From JBFXDI01 sp050181295 (GTDB lineage: Bacteria; Pseudomonadota; Alphaproteobacteria; Rhizobiales; Aestuariivirgaceae): a stretch of 17,167 nucleotides of DNA. The notes below the pieces were generated by a model, which was not told the origin of the DNA, ran no database searches, and saw only the letters and a program-made list of their open reading frames with translations. Shown here piece by piece: positions 7,114 through 14,993 of the stretch. Positions within the stretch are counted from its first letter, which is position 1. Every line of letters starts with the position of its first letter. Location: contig JBFXDI010000090.1 of NCBI GenBank assembly GCA_050181295.1, positions 1-17,167 on the forward strand, written 5' to 3'. The position numbers and the translations under genes are program-made.

Positions 7114-7191
7114 GCCACTTCGCTCGACCGGGGGGAAGAGTGTGGCCAGGAGCGGCTCTGAGCCGACGCAACGGTAGTCGAAGGTGGCAGG

Positions 7192-8283
7192 ATGTCGTCC
7201 CCTCATCTCGCACTGCGCAACATACGCAAGAGCTTCGGCGCCTTCGTGGCGCTGCACGACTTCAGCCTCACCGTGAACGCGGGCGAACTGGTGACGCTGC
7301 TCGGACCCTCGGGCTCCGGCAAGACGACGCTGCTTCGCGTGGTGGCCGGCTTCGAGGAACCGGACTCGGGCTCGGTGCTGCTCAAAAACGCCGACATCAC
7401 GCACCTGCCGGCCGCCGCCCGCAACATCGGCATGGTGTTCCAGAACTACGCGCTCTTCCCCCACATGAGCGTTTTCCAGAACGTCGCCTTTCCGCTCGAG
7501 ATGCGCTCGGCATCGAAGCCGGAAATCGCTGACCGCGTCGAGAAAGCGCTCTCCGTAGTCGATCTCGCGGCGCTCAAATCGCGCCTGCCCCACCAGCTCT
7601 CCGGCGGCCAGCAGCAGCGCGTGGCGCTCGCCCGCGCGCTGGTGTTCGAACCCTCCCTGCTGCTGCTCGACGAGCCCTTCGGCGCGCTCGACCGCAAGCT
7701 CAGGGAAGGGCTGCAGCTCGAGGTGCGGCGGCTGCAGCAGCGCCTCGGCATCACCACGATCTTCATCACCCATGACCAGGAGGAAGCACTCATCCTTTCC
7801 GACCGGATCGTCGTGATGAACGGGGGGCGGATCGAGCAGGTCGGAACCCCGACCGAGATCTATAACCACCCGGCGAGCGAGTTCGTCGCGGACTTCGTGG
7901 GCGAGTCCTGCATCTTCCGCGGCAAGGTGCAAAGCGCGGACGATGAAATGAACGCGGTCGCGCTCGACAACGGGCTGCGCCTCCTCGCTCCGGGCAACTG
8001 GAAGAGCGGCCAGGCCGTTGGCGTTCTGTTCCGCCCCGAGCGTCTGCGCATTTCCGACACCGCCGGGCCGAATGTCTTTTCCGGCGAGATCGTCGAACGG
8101 ATCTTCATCGGCACGGCTTGGCGCTACAAGCTCAGGCTGCCGCAGGGCGCGGAACTCAGCATCCGCCTGCCTGGAGAAACCGGCGCCGACCGACTGCGGC
8201 AGGGAGACAGCCTGTCGGTCGAGGTGCCGCCCGCGGGAATCCATCTCTTTTCGCTGGAGGAGGCTCCACGCGCGAGCGCGTGA
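7192..8283 (+). CDS. ABC importer ATP-binding protein, PotA/FbpC type
   Basis: This 363-residue cytoplasmic ATPase drives the importer encoded by the next three genes. The ABC domain (about 5-240) has Walker A GPSGSGKTT (38-46), Q-loop Q84 in VFQNYALFPHMSV, signature LSGGQQQR (136-143), Walker B LLLLDEP (156-162) and H194 in THDQEEAL. After about residue 240 comes a C-terminal regulatory region of TOBE type (FRPERLRI, then FSGEIVERIFIGTAWRYKL), as in spermidine/putrescine and ferric or sulfate ATPases of this class. The ATG at 7192 has AAGGTGG at close spacing and no earlier plausible start. The ATPase being the first gene, ahead of the binding protein, is a common order for PotABCD-like systems. 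The solute is not determined by this protein. Confidence 0.93.
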   Translation: MSSPHLALRNIRKSFGAFVALHDFSLTVNAGELVTLLGPSGSGKTTLLRVVAGFEEPDSGSVLLKNADITHLPAAARNIGMVFQNYALFPHMSVFQNVAFPLEMRSASKPEIADRVEKALSVVDLAALKSRLPHQLSGGQQQRVALARALVFEPSLLLLDEPFGALDRKLREGLQLEVRRLQQRLGITTIFITHDQEEALILSDRIVVMNGGRIEQVGTPTEIYNHPASEFVADFVGESCIFRGKVQSADDEMNAVALDNGLRLLAPGNWKSGQAVGVLFRPERLRISDTAGPNVFSGEIVERIFIGTAWRYKLRLPQGAELSIRLPGETGADRLRQGDSLSVEVPPAGIHLFSLEEAPRASA

Positions 8284-8318
8284 GAACGCTTGAGCAAATC
8301 ATCAAGGAGGGAGTGAAG

Positions 8319-9374
8319 ATGAGATTGAACCGTCGCGATTTCGTGGCCGCTTCGGCGGCGACCATGGCTCTGCCAATGGCGGGTGCGTTCGCCACCGAGC
8401 CGCCCAAGCCGGAAAGCATCGTCGTCAACAACTCGGGCGGCGCGGTGGGCGTCGCCCTTCGCAAGGCCTTCTACGACGTGTTCGAGAAGGAGACCGGCAT
8501 CCGCATCGTCGAGTCGAGTCCCATGGACTTCGCCAAGCTCAGGGCGATGGTGGAGTCCGGCAACATCGAGTGGGCGCTGACCGAGATCGATCCGGAGGCA
8601 GTCGGGCTGGCGCGCCGCCTCAACCTGCTCGAGCCCATCGACGACAGCATCGTGAACCGGTCGACGTACCCCGAGCAGTACAAGGCCAAGGACATCTTCA
8701 CCGATGCGGTCGGCGCGGTCATCCTCGGCTACCGCACGGACGTCTTCAAGGAAGGGGCGCATCCGAAAGGCTGGGTCGATTTCTGGGACGTGGCCAAGTT
8801 CCCCGGCCCGCGGGCGCTGCGCAACCATCCGAGCGGCAACATAGAGTTCGCCCTCATCGCCGACGGCGTTCCCATGGACAAGCTCTATCCTCTCGATCTC
8901 GACCGGGCCTTCAAGAAGCTCGACGAGATCAAGAAGAACATCTCGGTCTGGTGGGAGTCCGGCGCCCAGGCGGTGCAGCTCATCCTGGACAAGGAAGTGG
9001 TGCTGGTGACGACCTGGAACGGGCGCTTCACCGACGTTCTCCGCAAGGATCCCAATGCGCCGGTCGCGATCGAATGGACGCAGGCCATGGCGATCGACGG
9101 CACCTATGCGATCCCCAAGGGAGCAAAGGACGCCTACTGGGCCCAGCGGCTGCTCGCGGTCATGGCCGACCCGGAAAGGCAGGCCATCTACGCGGCGGAG
9201 ATTCCCTATCCCTCGCCCAACCCCGAGATGCTGAAGCACCTCGATCCGGCATTGCTCGATTCAATGCCTTCGGCGCCGCAGAACATGTCCAAGATGTTCC
9301 GCAGCAACTACGAATGGTGGGACGAGCACGCGGCCACGACCCTCGAAAGGTGGAACGCCTGGATCCTGACCTGA
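8319..9374 (+). CDS. Periplasmic solute-binding protein, PotD-like, Tat-exported
   Basis: This 351-residue extracellular solute-binding protein would capture the importer's substrate. The N-terminus LNRRDFVAASAATMALPMAGAFA-type segment (residues 3-25) has a twin-arginine motif NRRDFV followed by a moderate hydrophobic stretch ending AFA, so export by Tat is predicted. The mature part shows the type-2 periplasmic fold pattern of the PotD/YdcS relatives: SIVVNNSGGAVG near the start, TDAVGAVILGYRTD, then PKGWVDFWDVAKFPGPRAL, and a closing TLERWNAWI. The ATG at 8319 has AAGGAGGGAG 6-15 nt upstream, which decides the start; a GTG two codons earlier is possible. It lies 35 nt after the ATPase gene. 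Polyamines are the default guess for this family, but many homologues bind other cations, amino acids or organic acids. Confidence 0.9.
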   Translation: MRLNRRDFVAASAATMALPMAGAFATEPPKPESIVVNNSGGAVGVALRKAFYDVFEKETGIRIVESSPMDFAKLRAMVESGNIEWALTEIDPEAVGLARRLNLLEPIDDSIVNRSTYPEQYKAKDIFTDAVGAVILGYRTDVFKEGAHPKGWVDFWDVAKFPGPRALRNHPSGNIEFALIADGVPMDKLYPLDLDRAFKKLDEIKKNISVWWESGAQAVQLILDKEVVLVTTWNGRFTDVLRKDPNAPVAIEWTQAMAIDGTYAIPKGAKDAYWAQRLLAVMADPERQAIYAAEIPYPSPNPEMLKHLDPALLDSMPSAPQNMSKMFRSNYEWWDEHAATTLERWNAWILT

Positions 9375-9425
9375 GCACCCTCCCGCGCGCGATGGGCGCG
9401 CCGGCATGAGCCATACCGGGAATGC

Positions 9426-9458
9426 GAGTAGCGCGACGGACATTCCGTCGCGCTACTC
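9426..9458 (+). repeat. Perfect 15-bp intergenic hairpin between binding-protein and permease genes
   Basis: The arms GAGTAGCGCGACGGA (9426-9440) and TCCGTCGCGCTACTC (9444-9458) are exact complements with a CAT loop. No T-run follows, so it is not a classic terminator. It stands 51 nt after the binding-protein stop and 31 nt before the permease start used here, a position where such stems protect the 3' end of the binding-protein mRNA and lower permease output. Confidence 0.85.
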
Positions 9459-9489
9459 CGCTCATCGCCCTTCGCGTAGGTTTCATCGG

Positions 9490-10353
9490 ATGACCGTCGC
9501 CGCGACCGCGGACCATACCTCGATGCTCGACGGCCTGAGCAGGAATGCCAGGCTCGCCCTGCTCATGCTGCCCGCGCTCCTGCTCTTCCTCGTCTTCTTC
9601 GGCGCGCCCCTGGTGAGGCTCCTGCTTCTCGGCTTCGAGGGTGGCTTCGGTCACTACGGGAGGGCGATCACCGGGGCGGTCTTCCAGCAGATCTTCCTCC
9701 TGACCTTCCAGATCTCGATCGCCGTCACCCTGATCACCTTCCTGCTCGGCTATCCGGTGGCCTATCTCCTCGCCACGACCACGCCGGGCTGGCGCACGCT
9801 GGGCTTCATTCTGATCCTGCTGCCGCTCTGGACGAGCATCCTCGTGCGCACCTATGCCTGGATGGTGCTTCTCGGGCGCAACGGCATCGTGAACCAGTTT
9901 CTCATCGGCATCGGCGCCATCGAGCAGCCGATCGCCTTCCTCTACAATTTCTCTGGCGTGCTCATCGGCATGGTGCACGTGCTCCTGCCCTTCATGATCC
10001 TGCCACTCTATGCCGCCTTCAAGCGGCTCGACCCGCGCCTGGTGGAGGCGGCGGAAGGACTTGGCGCCGGCAACTGGAGCATCCTCACGCGCATCTACCT
10101 GCCCCTTACCCGCAACGGCATCGTCGCGGGCTGCAGCCTCGTCTTCGTGACCTCGATCGGCTTCTACATCACCCCGGCGCTGCTCGGCGGAGGGCGCGTC
10201 ATCATGATCGCGCCGCTGATCGACCAGCAGGTGAGACAAGTGCTCAACTGGCCTTTTGCGAGCGCGCTGGCCGGGATCCTGCTCATCCTGACAATTGCCA
10301 TCTACAGCGTCATGAACTGGTCTGTGGACTCGCGCGAAAAGGGGCGAGCATGA
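9490..10353 (+). CDS. ABC importer permease 1, PotB-like
   Basis: This inner-membrane permease of 287 residues has about six transmembrane stretches, the first at 22-38 (LALLMLPALLLFLVFFG). The cytoplasmic coupling EAA loop is at 187-215 (EAAEGLGAGNWSILTRIYLP). FYITPALLGG near the C-terminus is typical of PotB/YdcU-type permeases. The ATG at 9490 is preferred because a start at 9406 would place a perfect 15-bp hairpin inside the coding sequence and add a polar Ser/Arg-rich extension not seen in the family; its ribosome site (GTAGG) is weak. Its stop overlaps the next permease start as ATGA. It pairs with the downstream permease to form the channel. Confidence 0.88.
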   Translation: MTVAATADHTSMLDGLSRNARLALLMLPALLLFLVFFGAPLVRLLLLGFEGGFGHYGRAITGAVFQQIFLLTFQISIAVTLITFLLGYPVAYLLATTTPGWRTLGFILILLPLWTSILVRTYAWMVLLGRNGIVNQFLIGIGAIEQPIAFLYNFSGVLIGMVHVLLPFMILPLYAAFKRLDPRLVEAAEGLGAGNWSILTRIYLPLTRNGIVAGCSLVFVTSIGFYITPALLGGGRVIMIAPLIDQQVRQVLNWPFASALAGILLILTIAIYSVMNWSVDSREKGRA

Positions 10354-11147
10354 GGAGCAAGAAGCTTCCTCGCACGGCACTCCAGGCCTTCGTGGGGCTG
10401 GTGTTCCTGTTCCTCACCGTGCCGCTGGCGATCATCTTTCCGGTGTCGCTGAGCTCCTCGTCCTACCTGCAGTTCCCGCCACCGGGCTTCTCCCTGCGCT
10501 GGTTCGAGAACTATCTCATGAGCCCGGTCTGGATGGCGGCGACGGCGCGCAGCCTGCAGCTCGCCGTGACGACCGTCGTCCTGACGCTCGCCATCGCGCT
10601 GCCGCTGGCCTTCGCGCTCACGCGCGGCACCTTTCCGGGCCGGGCAGTGATCGAGCGGCTGATGCTGACGCCCCTCATCGTGCCGACCATCGTGACGGCC
10701 ATCGCCATCTACAGCATCTTCTCGCAGCTCAAGCTGCTCGGGTCCTTCACGGGGCTCGCAGTGGCCCATTCGATCCTCGCGCTCCCCTTCGCGCTCATCG
10801 TGCTGCAGGCAGGTTTCCGCGGGCTGGACCAGAATCTCGAGAGCGCTGCGGCGGGCCTCGGCGCCGGCCGCCTCACGATCTTCCGGCGGATCGTGCTGCC
10901 GCAGATGACGCCGAGCATCGTGTCGGCGGCGCTCCTCTCCTTCATCACCTCCTTCGACGAGCTGGTGGTGGCGATCTTCCTCGCAGGGACCAATTCGACG
11001 CTGCCCAAGCGGATGTTCGAGAACATCCGCACCGAGGTCGATCCGACGGTCGCTGCGATCTCGGTGCTGCAGATCCTGATGATCTGCCTCGGGCTTTTCC
11101 TGTTCGCCCGCTACGGGCAAGGACGGCGCAACGCGCAGCTCGGCTGA
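10350..11147 (+). CDS. ABC importer permease 2, PotC-like
   Basis: This second inner-membrane permease, 265 residues, forms the channel with permease 1. It shows about six transmembrane stretches and an EAA loop at 164-190 (ESAAAGLGAGRLTIFRRIVL then PQMTP). The line FITSFDELVVAIFLAG (198-213) is a PotC/YdcV hallmark. LPKRMFENIRTEVDPTVAAIS near the C-terminus is also typical of PotC-like permeases. The length fits the family. Its ATG overlaps the stop of permease 1, which implies coupled translation and equal amounts of the two subunits. It is the last gene of the importer operon and converges on an SDR gene with 37 nt between the stops. A modest hairpin spans its stop codon, without a T-run. 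Confidence 0.92.
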   Translation: MRSKKLPRTALQAFVGLVFLFLTVPLAIIFPVSLSSSSYLQFPPPGFSLRWFENYLMSPVWMAATARSLQLAVTTVVLTLAIALPLAFALTRGTFPGRAVIERLMLTPLIVPTIVTAIAIYSIFSQLKLLGSFTGLAVAHSILALPFALIVLQAGFRGLDQNLESAAAGLGAGRLTIFRRIVLPQMTPSIVSAALLSFITSFDELVVAIFLAGTNSTLPKRMFENIRTEVDPTVAAISVLQILMICLGLFLFARYGQGRRNAQLG

Positions 11148-11184
11148 GCCCGCGCCTCAATCGGCCAGATCGACCTGGACGCGA

Positions 11185-11943
11185 TCAGGCAGCGAGATGC
11201 CCGCCATCCACCGGCAGCGTCACGCCATTGACGTAGCTCGCCATGTCGGACACCAGGAACACCACCGGCCCCGCCATCTCCTCGGGAGCCCCATAGCGCG
11301 CCATCGGGGTCCGCGCCCGATAGAGGTTCGGGTCGTCATAGTCGCGGATCTCGCCCGCCGACATCTCCGTCAGGGTCCAGCCGGGGGCGATTGCGTTGAC
11401 ACGTATTCCGTCGGGCGCGAGCTCGCGGGCAAGGTACTGCGTGAGCGACCGCACGCCACCTTTCGCGGCGGTGTAGCCGGCGCTCGAAGTCCCGCTGACG
11501 AAGGCGGCAATGGAGGCGACATTGACGATCGCCCCTCTTGTCGACCGCAGGGCCGGCAGGAAGGCGCGGGTCACATGGAACACTCCGTCGAGGTTGACGG
11601 CCATGACCCTTTTCCAGGCATCGACCGCGTGCGGCTCGTCGAGCCGCGCATAGGGCGCGATGCCGGCATTGTTGACGAGGATGCTGATGGACCCATGCGC
11701 GGCAGCGATCCGGGCGGCGGCCTCCCCTATGGACGTCGGATCCGCAACGTCCATGGCGATGCCCGACGCCTCGCCGCGGGCACGCCTCACGTCCTCGACC
11801 ACACCTGCGACATTGTCGAGGCTGACATCCGATATGACGACCTTGGCTCCATGGACGGCGAGACCCCTGGCGATCGCCGCTCCGATGCCCCGCCCTGCGC
11901 CGGTGACGAGGGCAAGGCGGCCACGCAGCAGGGCATTGCTCAT
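11185..11943 (-). CDS. Short-chain dehydrogenase/reductase (SDR), NAD-type
   Basis: This 252-residue classical SDR is probably a soluble tetrameric oxidoreductase acting on a hydroxyl or keto group. The nucleotide motif TGAGRGIG is at 14-21. D39, at the end of the second strand (VVISDV), favours NAD over NADP. NNAG is at 91-94. The catalytic set is S144 (NVASIAAF), Y157 and K161 (YTAAK), and the C-terminus has the usual LPVDGG. It is the last gene of the leftward operon; its ATG at 11943 overlaps the stop of the enolase-superfamily gene as ATGA. Automated annotation would probably call it 3-oxoacyl-ACP reductase, but the operon context points to catabolism of the imported compound. Confidence 0.9.
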   Translation of the reverse strand: MSNALLRGRLALVTGAGRGIGAAIARGLAVHGAKVVISDVSLDNVAGVVEDVRRARGEASGIAMDVADPTSIGEAAARIAAAHGSISILVNNAGIAPYARLDEPHAVDAWKRVMAVNLDGVFHVTRAFLPALRSTRGAIVNVASIAAFVSGTSSAGYTAAKGGVRSLTQYLARELAPDGIRVNAIAPGWTLTEMSAGEIRDYDDPNLYRARTPMARYGAPEEMAGPVVFLVSDMASYVNGVTLPVDGGHLAA

Positions 11944-13070
11944 GCGAAGGCGTATTTGTCGACGATCTCCTGGCGCACGGTGACGCCGAGGCCCGGCTTG
12001 TCGCGAAGCACCAGCATCCCCTTCTCATGCACCCACGGGTCCTCGACCAGCTCGTGCTGCATCGGAGTCTCGTGCGGCTTGAAGTCGAGCGTGTCGCCCG
12101 CCGGCGACATGGCGACGAAGGCAAGGCTCGCGGCGGTGTTGAGCGCGCTCGACCAAGTGTGGGCGCTGTACTTGATGCCGGCGGCCTCGGCCATCATCAC
12201 GACCTGACGGCAGCCGGTAAGGCCGAGGCACCAGGCGGGATCGAGCTGCAGTATGTCGACGCCCTTCGACCGGATGACATGGCCGTAGCTCTCCGGGCTC
12301 CATTCGTCCTCGCCGGTGCCGATAGGCGTGCTGACCGACGCGCGCAGACGCGTATGGCCGTCGAGATTGTCGGGCCTCAGGGGCTGCTCCACCCAGCGAA
12401 GGTCGAACTCCTCCCACTCCCGAATGCGCTGGATGGCGGTCGGCACATCCCAGATGTCGAAGGGTCCCGGAATATCGACCGCGAGCGAGATTTCGTCCCC
12501 GATCACCTTGCGGATCTCGCGCAGATATTGGAGGTCGCGCTTGCGGTTCTGGCCGAACATCGCATCGACCCGCATGCCCCAGCCGGCCTTGACGATTCCG
12601 TAGCCCTCGTCGCGGAAGCCCTGGAACTCCTTCAGCGTCCAGTCGAGATCGTCCATGTCGAAGATGATGGAGGCCATGGCGGGAATTTCTTTCCGGAGCT
12701 GGCCGCCGAGCAGCCTGGCGACCGGCTGACCGAGAAGCTTGCCCTTGAGGTCCCAGAGCGCCATGTCGATGCCGCTGATGGCGAGCGCGGCGACGCCCTC
12801 GACGCCGAACCAGTTGGCGGCCTTGCACATCTGCCGCCATAGCACCTCGACATCGACGGGATCCTGATCCTTGACGATCGGGGCGAAGGCCTCGTCCACC
12901 AGCACCCTGGTCGCGAGCGCGGCTGGCCGGAAGCGGGTTAGAGCCTCGCCCCAACCGACAGCGCCGCTCTTCGTCTCGATCCGGACCAGAGTGATGCAGC
13001 GGTCGGCGCCGCGGTAGTGCGGCTCTTTGTAGGTAACGGGAAACGCCCGAACGCTCTTGACCGTGTCCAT
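11940..13070 (-). CDS. Mandelate racemase/muconate lactonizing-type enzyme (enolase superfamily)
   Basis: This 376-residue enolase-superfamily member of the mandelate-racemase subgroup would abstract the proton alpha to a carboxylate, leading to dehydration, epimerisation or racemisation. An N-terminal capping domain (1-125) precedes the barrel. Magnesium ligands are visible as D199 (AVDIPG), E228 (RWVEQPL) and E254 (GTGEDEW). The His-Asp dyad typical of this subgroup is D277 (LQLDPAW) with H304 (SAHTWSS). The usual Lys-x-Lys motif on the second strand is K161-A-G163-W (IVKAGWG), so the second lysine is absent. The ATG at 13070 has GGAGAG 7 nt upstream and lies 32 nt after the preceding SDR gene. 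The family commonly dehydrates acid sugars to 2-keto-3-deoxy acids; the actual substrate is unknown. Confidence 0.9.
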   Translation of the reverse strand: MDTVKSVRAFPVTYKEPHYRGADRCITLVRIETKSGAVGWGEALTRFRPAALATRVLVDEAFAPIVKDQDPVDVEVLWRQMCKAANWFGVEGVAALAISGIDMALWDLKGKLLGQPVARLLGGQLRKEIPAMASIIFDMDDLDWTLKEFQGFRDEGYGIVKAGWGMRVDAMFGQNRKRDLQYLREIRKVIGDEISLAVDIPGPFDIWDVPTAIQRIREWEEFDLRWVEQPLRPDNLDGHTRLRASVSTPIGTGEDEWSPESYGHVIRSKGVDILQLDPAWCLGLTGCRQVVMMAEAAGIKYSAHTWSSALNTAASLAFVAMSPAGDTLDFKPHETPMQHELVEDPWVHEKGMLVLRDKPGLGVTVRQEIVDKYAFA

Positions 13071-13102
13071 TCCGTGGCTCTCCGAATTTTCCCTGATGGC
13101 CT

Positions 13103-13921
13103 CTACTTGCGGCTGATGTCCGGCGCGTCCGGATCGCCGCTCCAGGGAATCCAGTTGAAGGCGGTCCAGCCGCCGTCCGGGACGATCACCTGGCCGGTCA
13201 CGAAGCTCGAGCGCCCGCCCGCGAGGTAGAGCACCGCCTCCGCGATGTCGCGTGGCCGGCCGAGGCGGCGGAGCGGCGTGTGATCCAGATAGACGTCGAT
13301 GTCGATCAGGCCCTGGTCAATCGCCTCCCGCAGCATTTCCGTCTCCGTCATGCCGGGCGCCACGGCGTTGACGCGGATGCCGTAGGCCGACCACTCGACG
13401 GCGAGCACCTTGGTCATGGAGATGACTGCGGCCTTGGCGGCGCTGTAGGCGAGCCGCATGGGAAAGGCCACGAGGCCGTTGATGGAGGAGATGTTGACGA
13501 TGGCCCCGCCGCCGCCTTCGCGCATGCGCCTGCCGAACTCGCGGCTGCAGAGGAAGACACCGGTCGTCAGCACCTCGAAGGAGTCGTGCCAGTCCTTGAG
13601 CGGAAAGCTCATGCTGGGGCCGAGCCGGCTGATGCCGGCATTGTTGACGAGCACGTCGACGCGGCCGAAGTCGGACGTCACATCGCGCGCCGCAGCCGTG
13701 ACACGTTCCTCGTCGGACACGTCGACGTCGTAGAAACGCGCGTCCGCACCCTGACCGCTGAGGCGCGCGACAACCTCCTCGCCTGGCCCCGCCTCGCGGT
13801 CGAGGATCGCGATCCGCCCGCCGTGCTCGGCGAAGAGTTCGCAGATCGCGAAGCCGATCCCGCGGCTTCCGCCCGTGACGACGCAGACCTTGCCGTCAAG
13901 TTCGCGAGCAGCGCCGCTCAT
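13103..13921 (-). CDS. Short-chain dehydrogenase/reductase (SDR) with C-terminal extension
   Basis: This 272-residue classical SDR has TGGSRGIG at 16-23, NNAG at 93-96, catalytic S145 or S146 (NISSING), Y159 and K163 (YSAAK). D41 after the second strand (AILDRE) predicts NAD use. The fold ends near VPDGG (247-251), and a further 21 residues follow (starting WTAFNWIPW), longer than typical and rich in Trp, Pro and Asp. The tail may close over the active site or help assembly. The ATG at 13921 overlaps the stop of the tandem-VOC gene as ATGA. The two SDRs in this operon differ clearly in sequence, so they probably act on different steps rather than being a duplicate pair. Confidence 0.9.
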   Translation of the reverse strand: MSGAARELDGKVCVVTGGSRGIGFAICELFAEHGGRIAILDREAGPGEEVVARLSGQGADARFYDVDVSDEERVTAAARDVTSDFGRVDVLVNNAGISRLGPSMSFPLKDWHDSFEVLTTGVFLCSREFGRRMREGGGGAIVNISSINGLVAFPMRLAYSAAKAAVISMTKVLAVEWSAYGIRVNAVAPGMTETEMLREAIDQGLIDIDVYLDHTPLRRLGRPRDIAEAVLYLAGGRSSFVTGQVIVPDGGWTAFNWIPWSGDPDAPDISRK

Positions 13922-14901
13922 GCAACCGCTCCCGCAAGCCTGCGCGGTGAACCGTCGCCACGGTTGCGCGTCTCGGCCAGCTCGACCCGGATGCCGTCCG
14001 GGTCCTTGAGGCAGACGATGCGGCCGCCTTGGTTCGGTCCGCCATCGGGTCTCTGGACATCGGAAAGAAACTCGACGCCCTCGTTGACGAGCCGCGCATG
14101 GAAGTCGTCGAGACCGTCGCAGAAGACGCTGAAATGCGCCGTGCCCGGATTGGCCAGGGAAGGGTCGACGGGCGTCTTCTCGACGCCGACATATTCGAGG
14201 ATCTCAAGGAAAACGTCGCTGCCCGGGATCGTCAGCATCGCGATCTCGAGCGTGACGTCCGGATAGTAGCCGACGATCTTCTGCACATAGGGCTTCGACA
14301 TGCTCCAGCGCGCCACCTGCTCGAAGCCCAGCTTCTCCACATAGAAGGCGGCCGAGCGCTCGACATCGCGCACCTGGATGCCGATATGGTCGAACTCCGT
14401 CGTGATCGAGCCCACGGGCGCAGGCGTGGGATTCTCTTGCCGTGGCGAGCCGTCACCCCGGTAGCCTGACTGGACAAGTTCGACCCTCACGCCGTCGGGA
14501 TCGATCATGTAGACGATGCGGCCGCCCTTGTTGGGCCCCGCGACCGGCGTCTGGACGTCGGAGACGAAGGCCACGCCCTTCGCCGCAAGCCGCGCATGGA
14601 GATGATCGAGATCGTCGCAGAAGAGGCAGAAATGCGCCGTGCCCGGATTCGCGTTGGCGGGGTCGATGGGCGTTTTCTTGACGTTCCGATACTCCGCGAT
14701 CTCGAGAAAAAGCTCGCTGCCGGGAATGGCCAGCATCGCGATCTCGAGCGTGGCGCCGGGGTAGCCGACGAGCCGCTGCAGGTAGGGCTGCGACATCGAC
14801 CAGCGGGCGACGCGCTTCAACCCCAGCGCGTCCTCGTAGAACGCCGTCGCGCGCTCGATGTCGCGCACCTGGATTCCGAAGTGATCGCAGCCCGTGATCA
14901 T
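13918..14901 (-). CDS. Tandem-VOC protein (two glyoxalase-fold repeats)
   Basis: This 327-residue protein is made of two VOC repeats, about 1-154 and 165-320, alike along their whole length and offset by about 166 residues. Each repeat starts DH(F/I)GIQVRD, has VARWSMS, EIAML, NPGTAHF and DPDG(V/I)RVEL, and ends RGDGSPR. Ligand candidates are present in both: H7, E67, H90, E141 and H172, E233, H256, E308. This suggests two active sites or a pair formed within one chain, unlike extradiol dioxygenases where one half is inactive. The linker (155-168) is Pro/Thr-rich. The ATG at 14901 has GGGAG 8 nt upstream. It heads the leftward operon, facing the dehydrogenase operon. Isomerase, lyase or dioxygenase activity cannot be told apart by eye. 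Confidence 0.88.
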   Translation of the reverse strand: MITGCDHFGIQVRDIERATAFYEDALGLKRVARWSMSQPYLQRLVGYPGATLEIAMLAIPGSELFLEIAEYRNVKKTPIDPANANPGTAHFCLFCDDLDHLHARLAAKGVAFVSDVQTPVAGPNKGGRIVYMIDPDGVRVELVQSGYRGDGSPRQENPTPAPVGSITTEFDHIGIQVRDVERSAAFYVEKLGFEQVARWSMSKPYVQKIVGYYPDVTLEIAMLTIPGSDVFLEILEYVGVEKTPVDPSLANPGTAHFSVFCDGLDDFHARLVNEGVEFLSDVQRPDGGPNQGGRIVCLKDPDGIRVELAETRNRGDGSPRRLAGAVA

Positions 14902-14911
14902 TCAACATCTC

Positions 14912-14957
14912 CCACACGCTTCCGCAAGGTCGTCCGATCCCCGGCGGAAGCCTGTGG
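14912..14957. promoter_or_regulatory. 14-bp inverted repeat, candidate activator site
   Basis: CCACACGCTTCCGC (14912-14925) and GCGGAAGCCTGTGG (14944-14957) are complementary at 13 of 14 positions, with 18 bp between and arm centres 32 bp apart. Relative to a start near 15020 from the sigma54-like element, it covers about -63 to -108. Its left arm abuts the ribosome site of the tandem-VOC gene, so it could also act on that operon, as DNA or as an RNA stem in its leader. Confidence 0.6.
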
Positions 14958-14993
14958 CATTTGATAGCGTCACGGGAGGAGACACGCCACCGC

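Larger units (their letters stand above)
6727..7191. other. Divergent control region between VOC gene and ABC operon
   Basis: No convincing gene lies in these 465 bp. The region holds the VOC ribosome site at its left end, the TAGCAGTTATC inverted pair, a TGATG-T-CATCA dyad at 6965-6975, the 7-5-7 palindrome at 7054-7072 and a rightward promoter candidate at 7084-7113. I did not find a convincing leftward promoter for the VOC gene. Confidence 0.7.

Noticed and set aside
9406..9489. Upstream ATG start giving permease 1 an extra 28 residues
   Set aside because: The extension is polar and Arg/Ser-rich, contains the perfect hairpin, and is not expected in PotB-like permeases.
11133..11155. Hairpin over the permease 2 stop codon as a terminator
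   Set aside because: Its two 4-bp helices are broken by an internal loop and no T-run follows; too weak to call.
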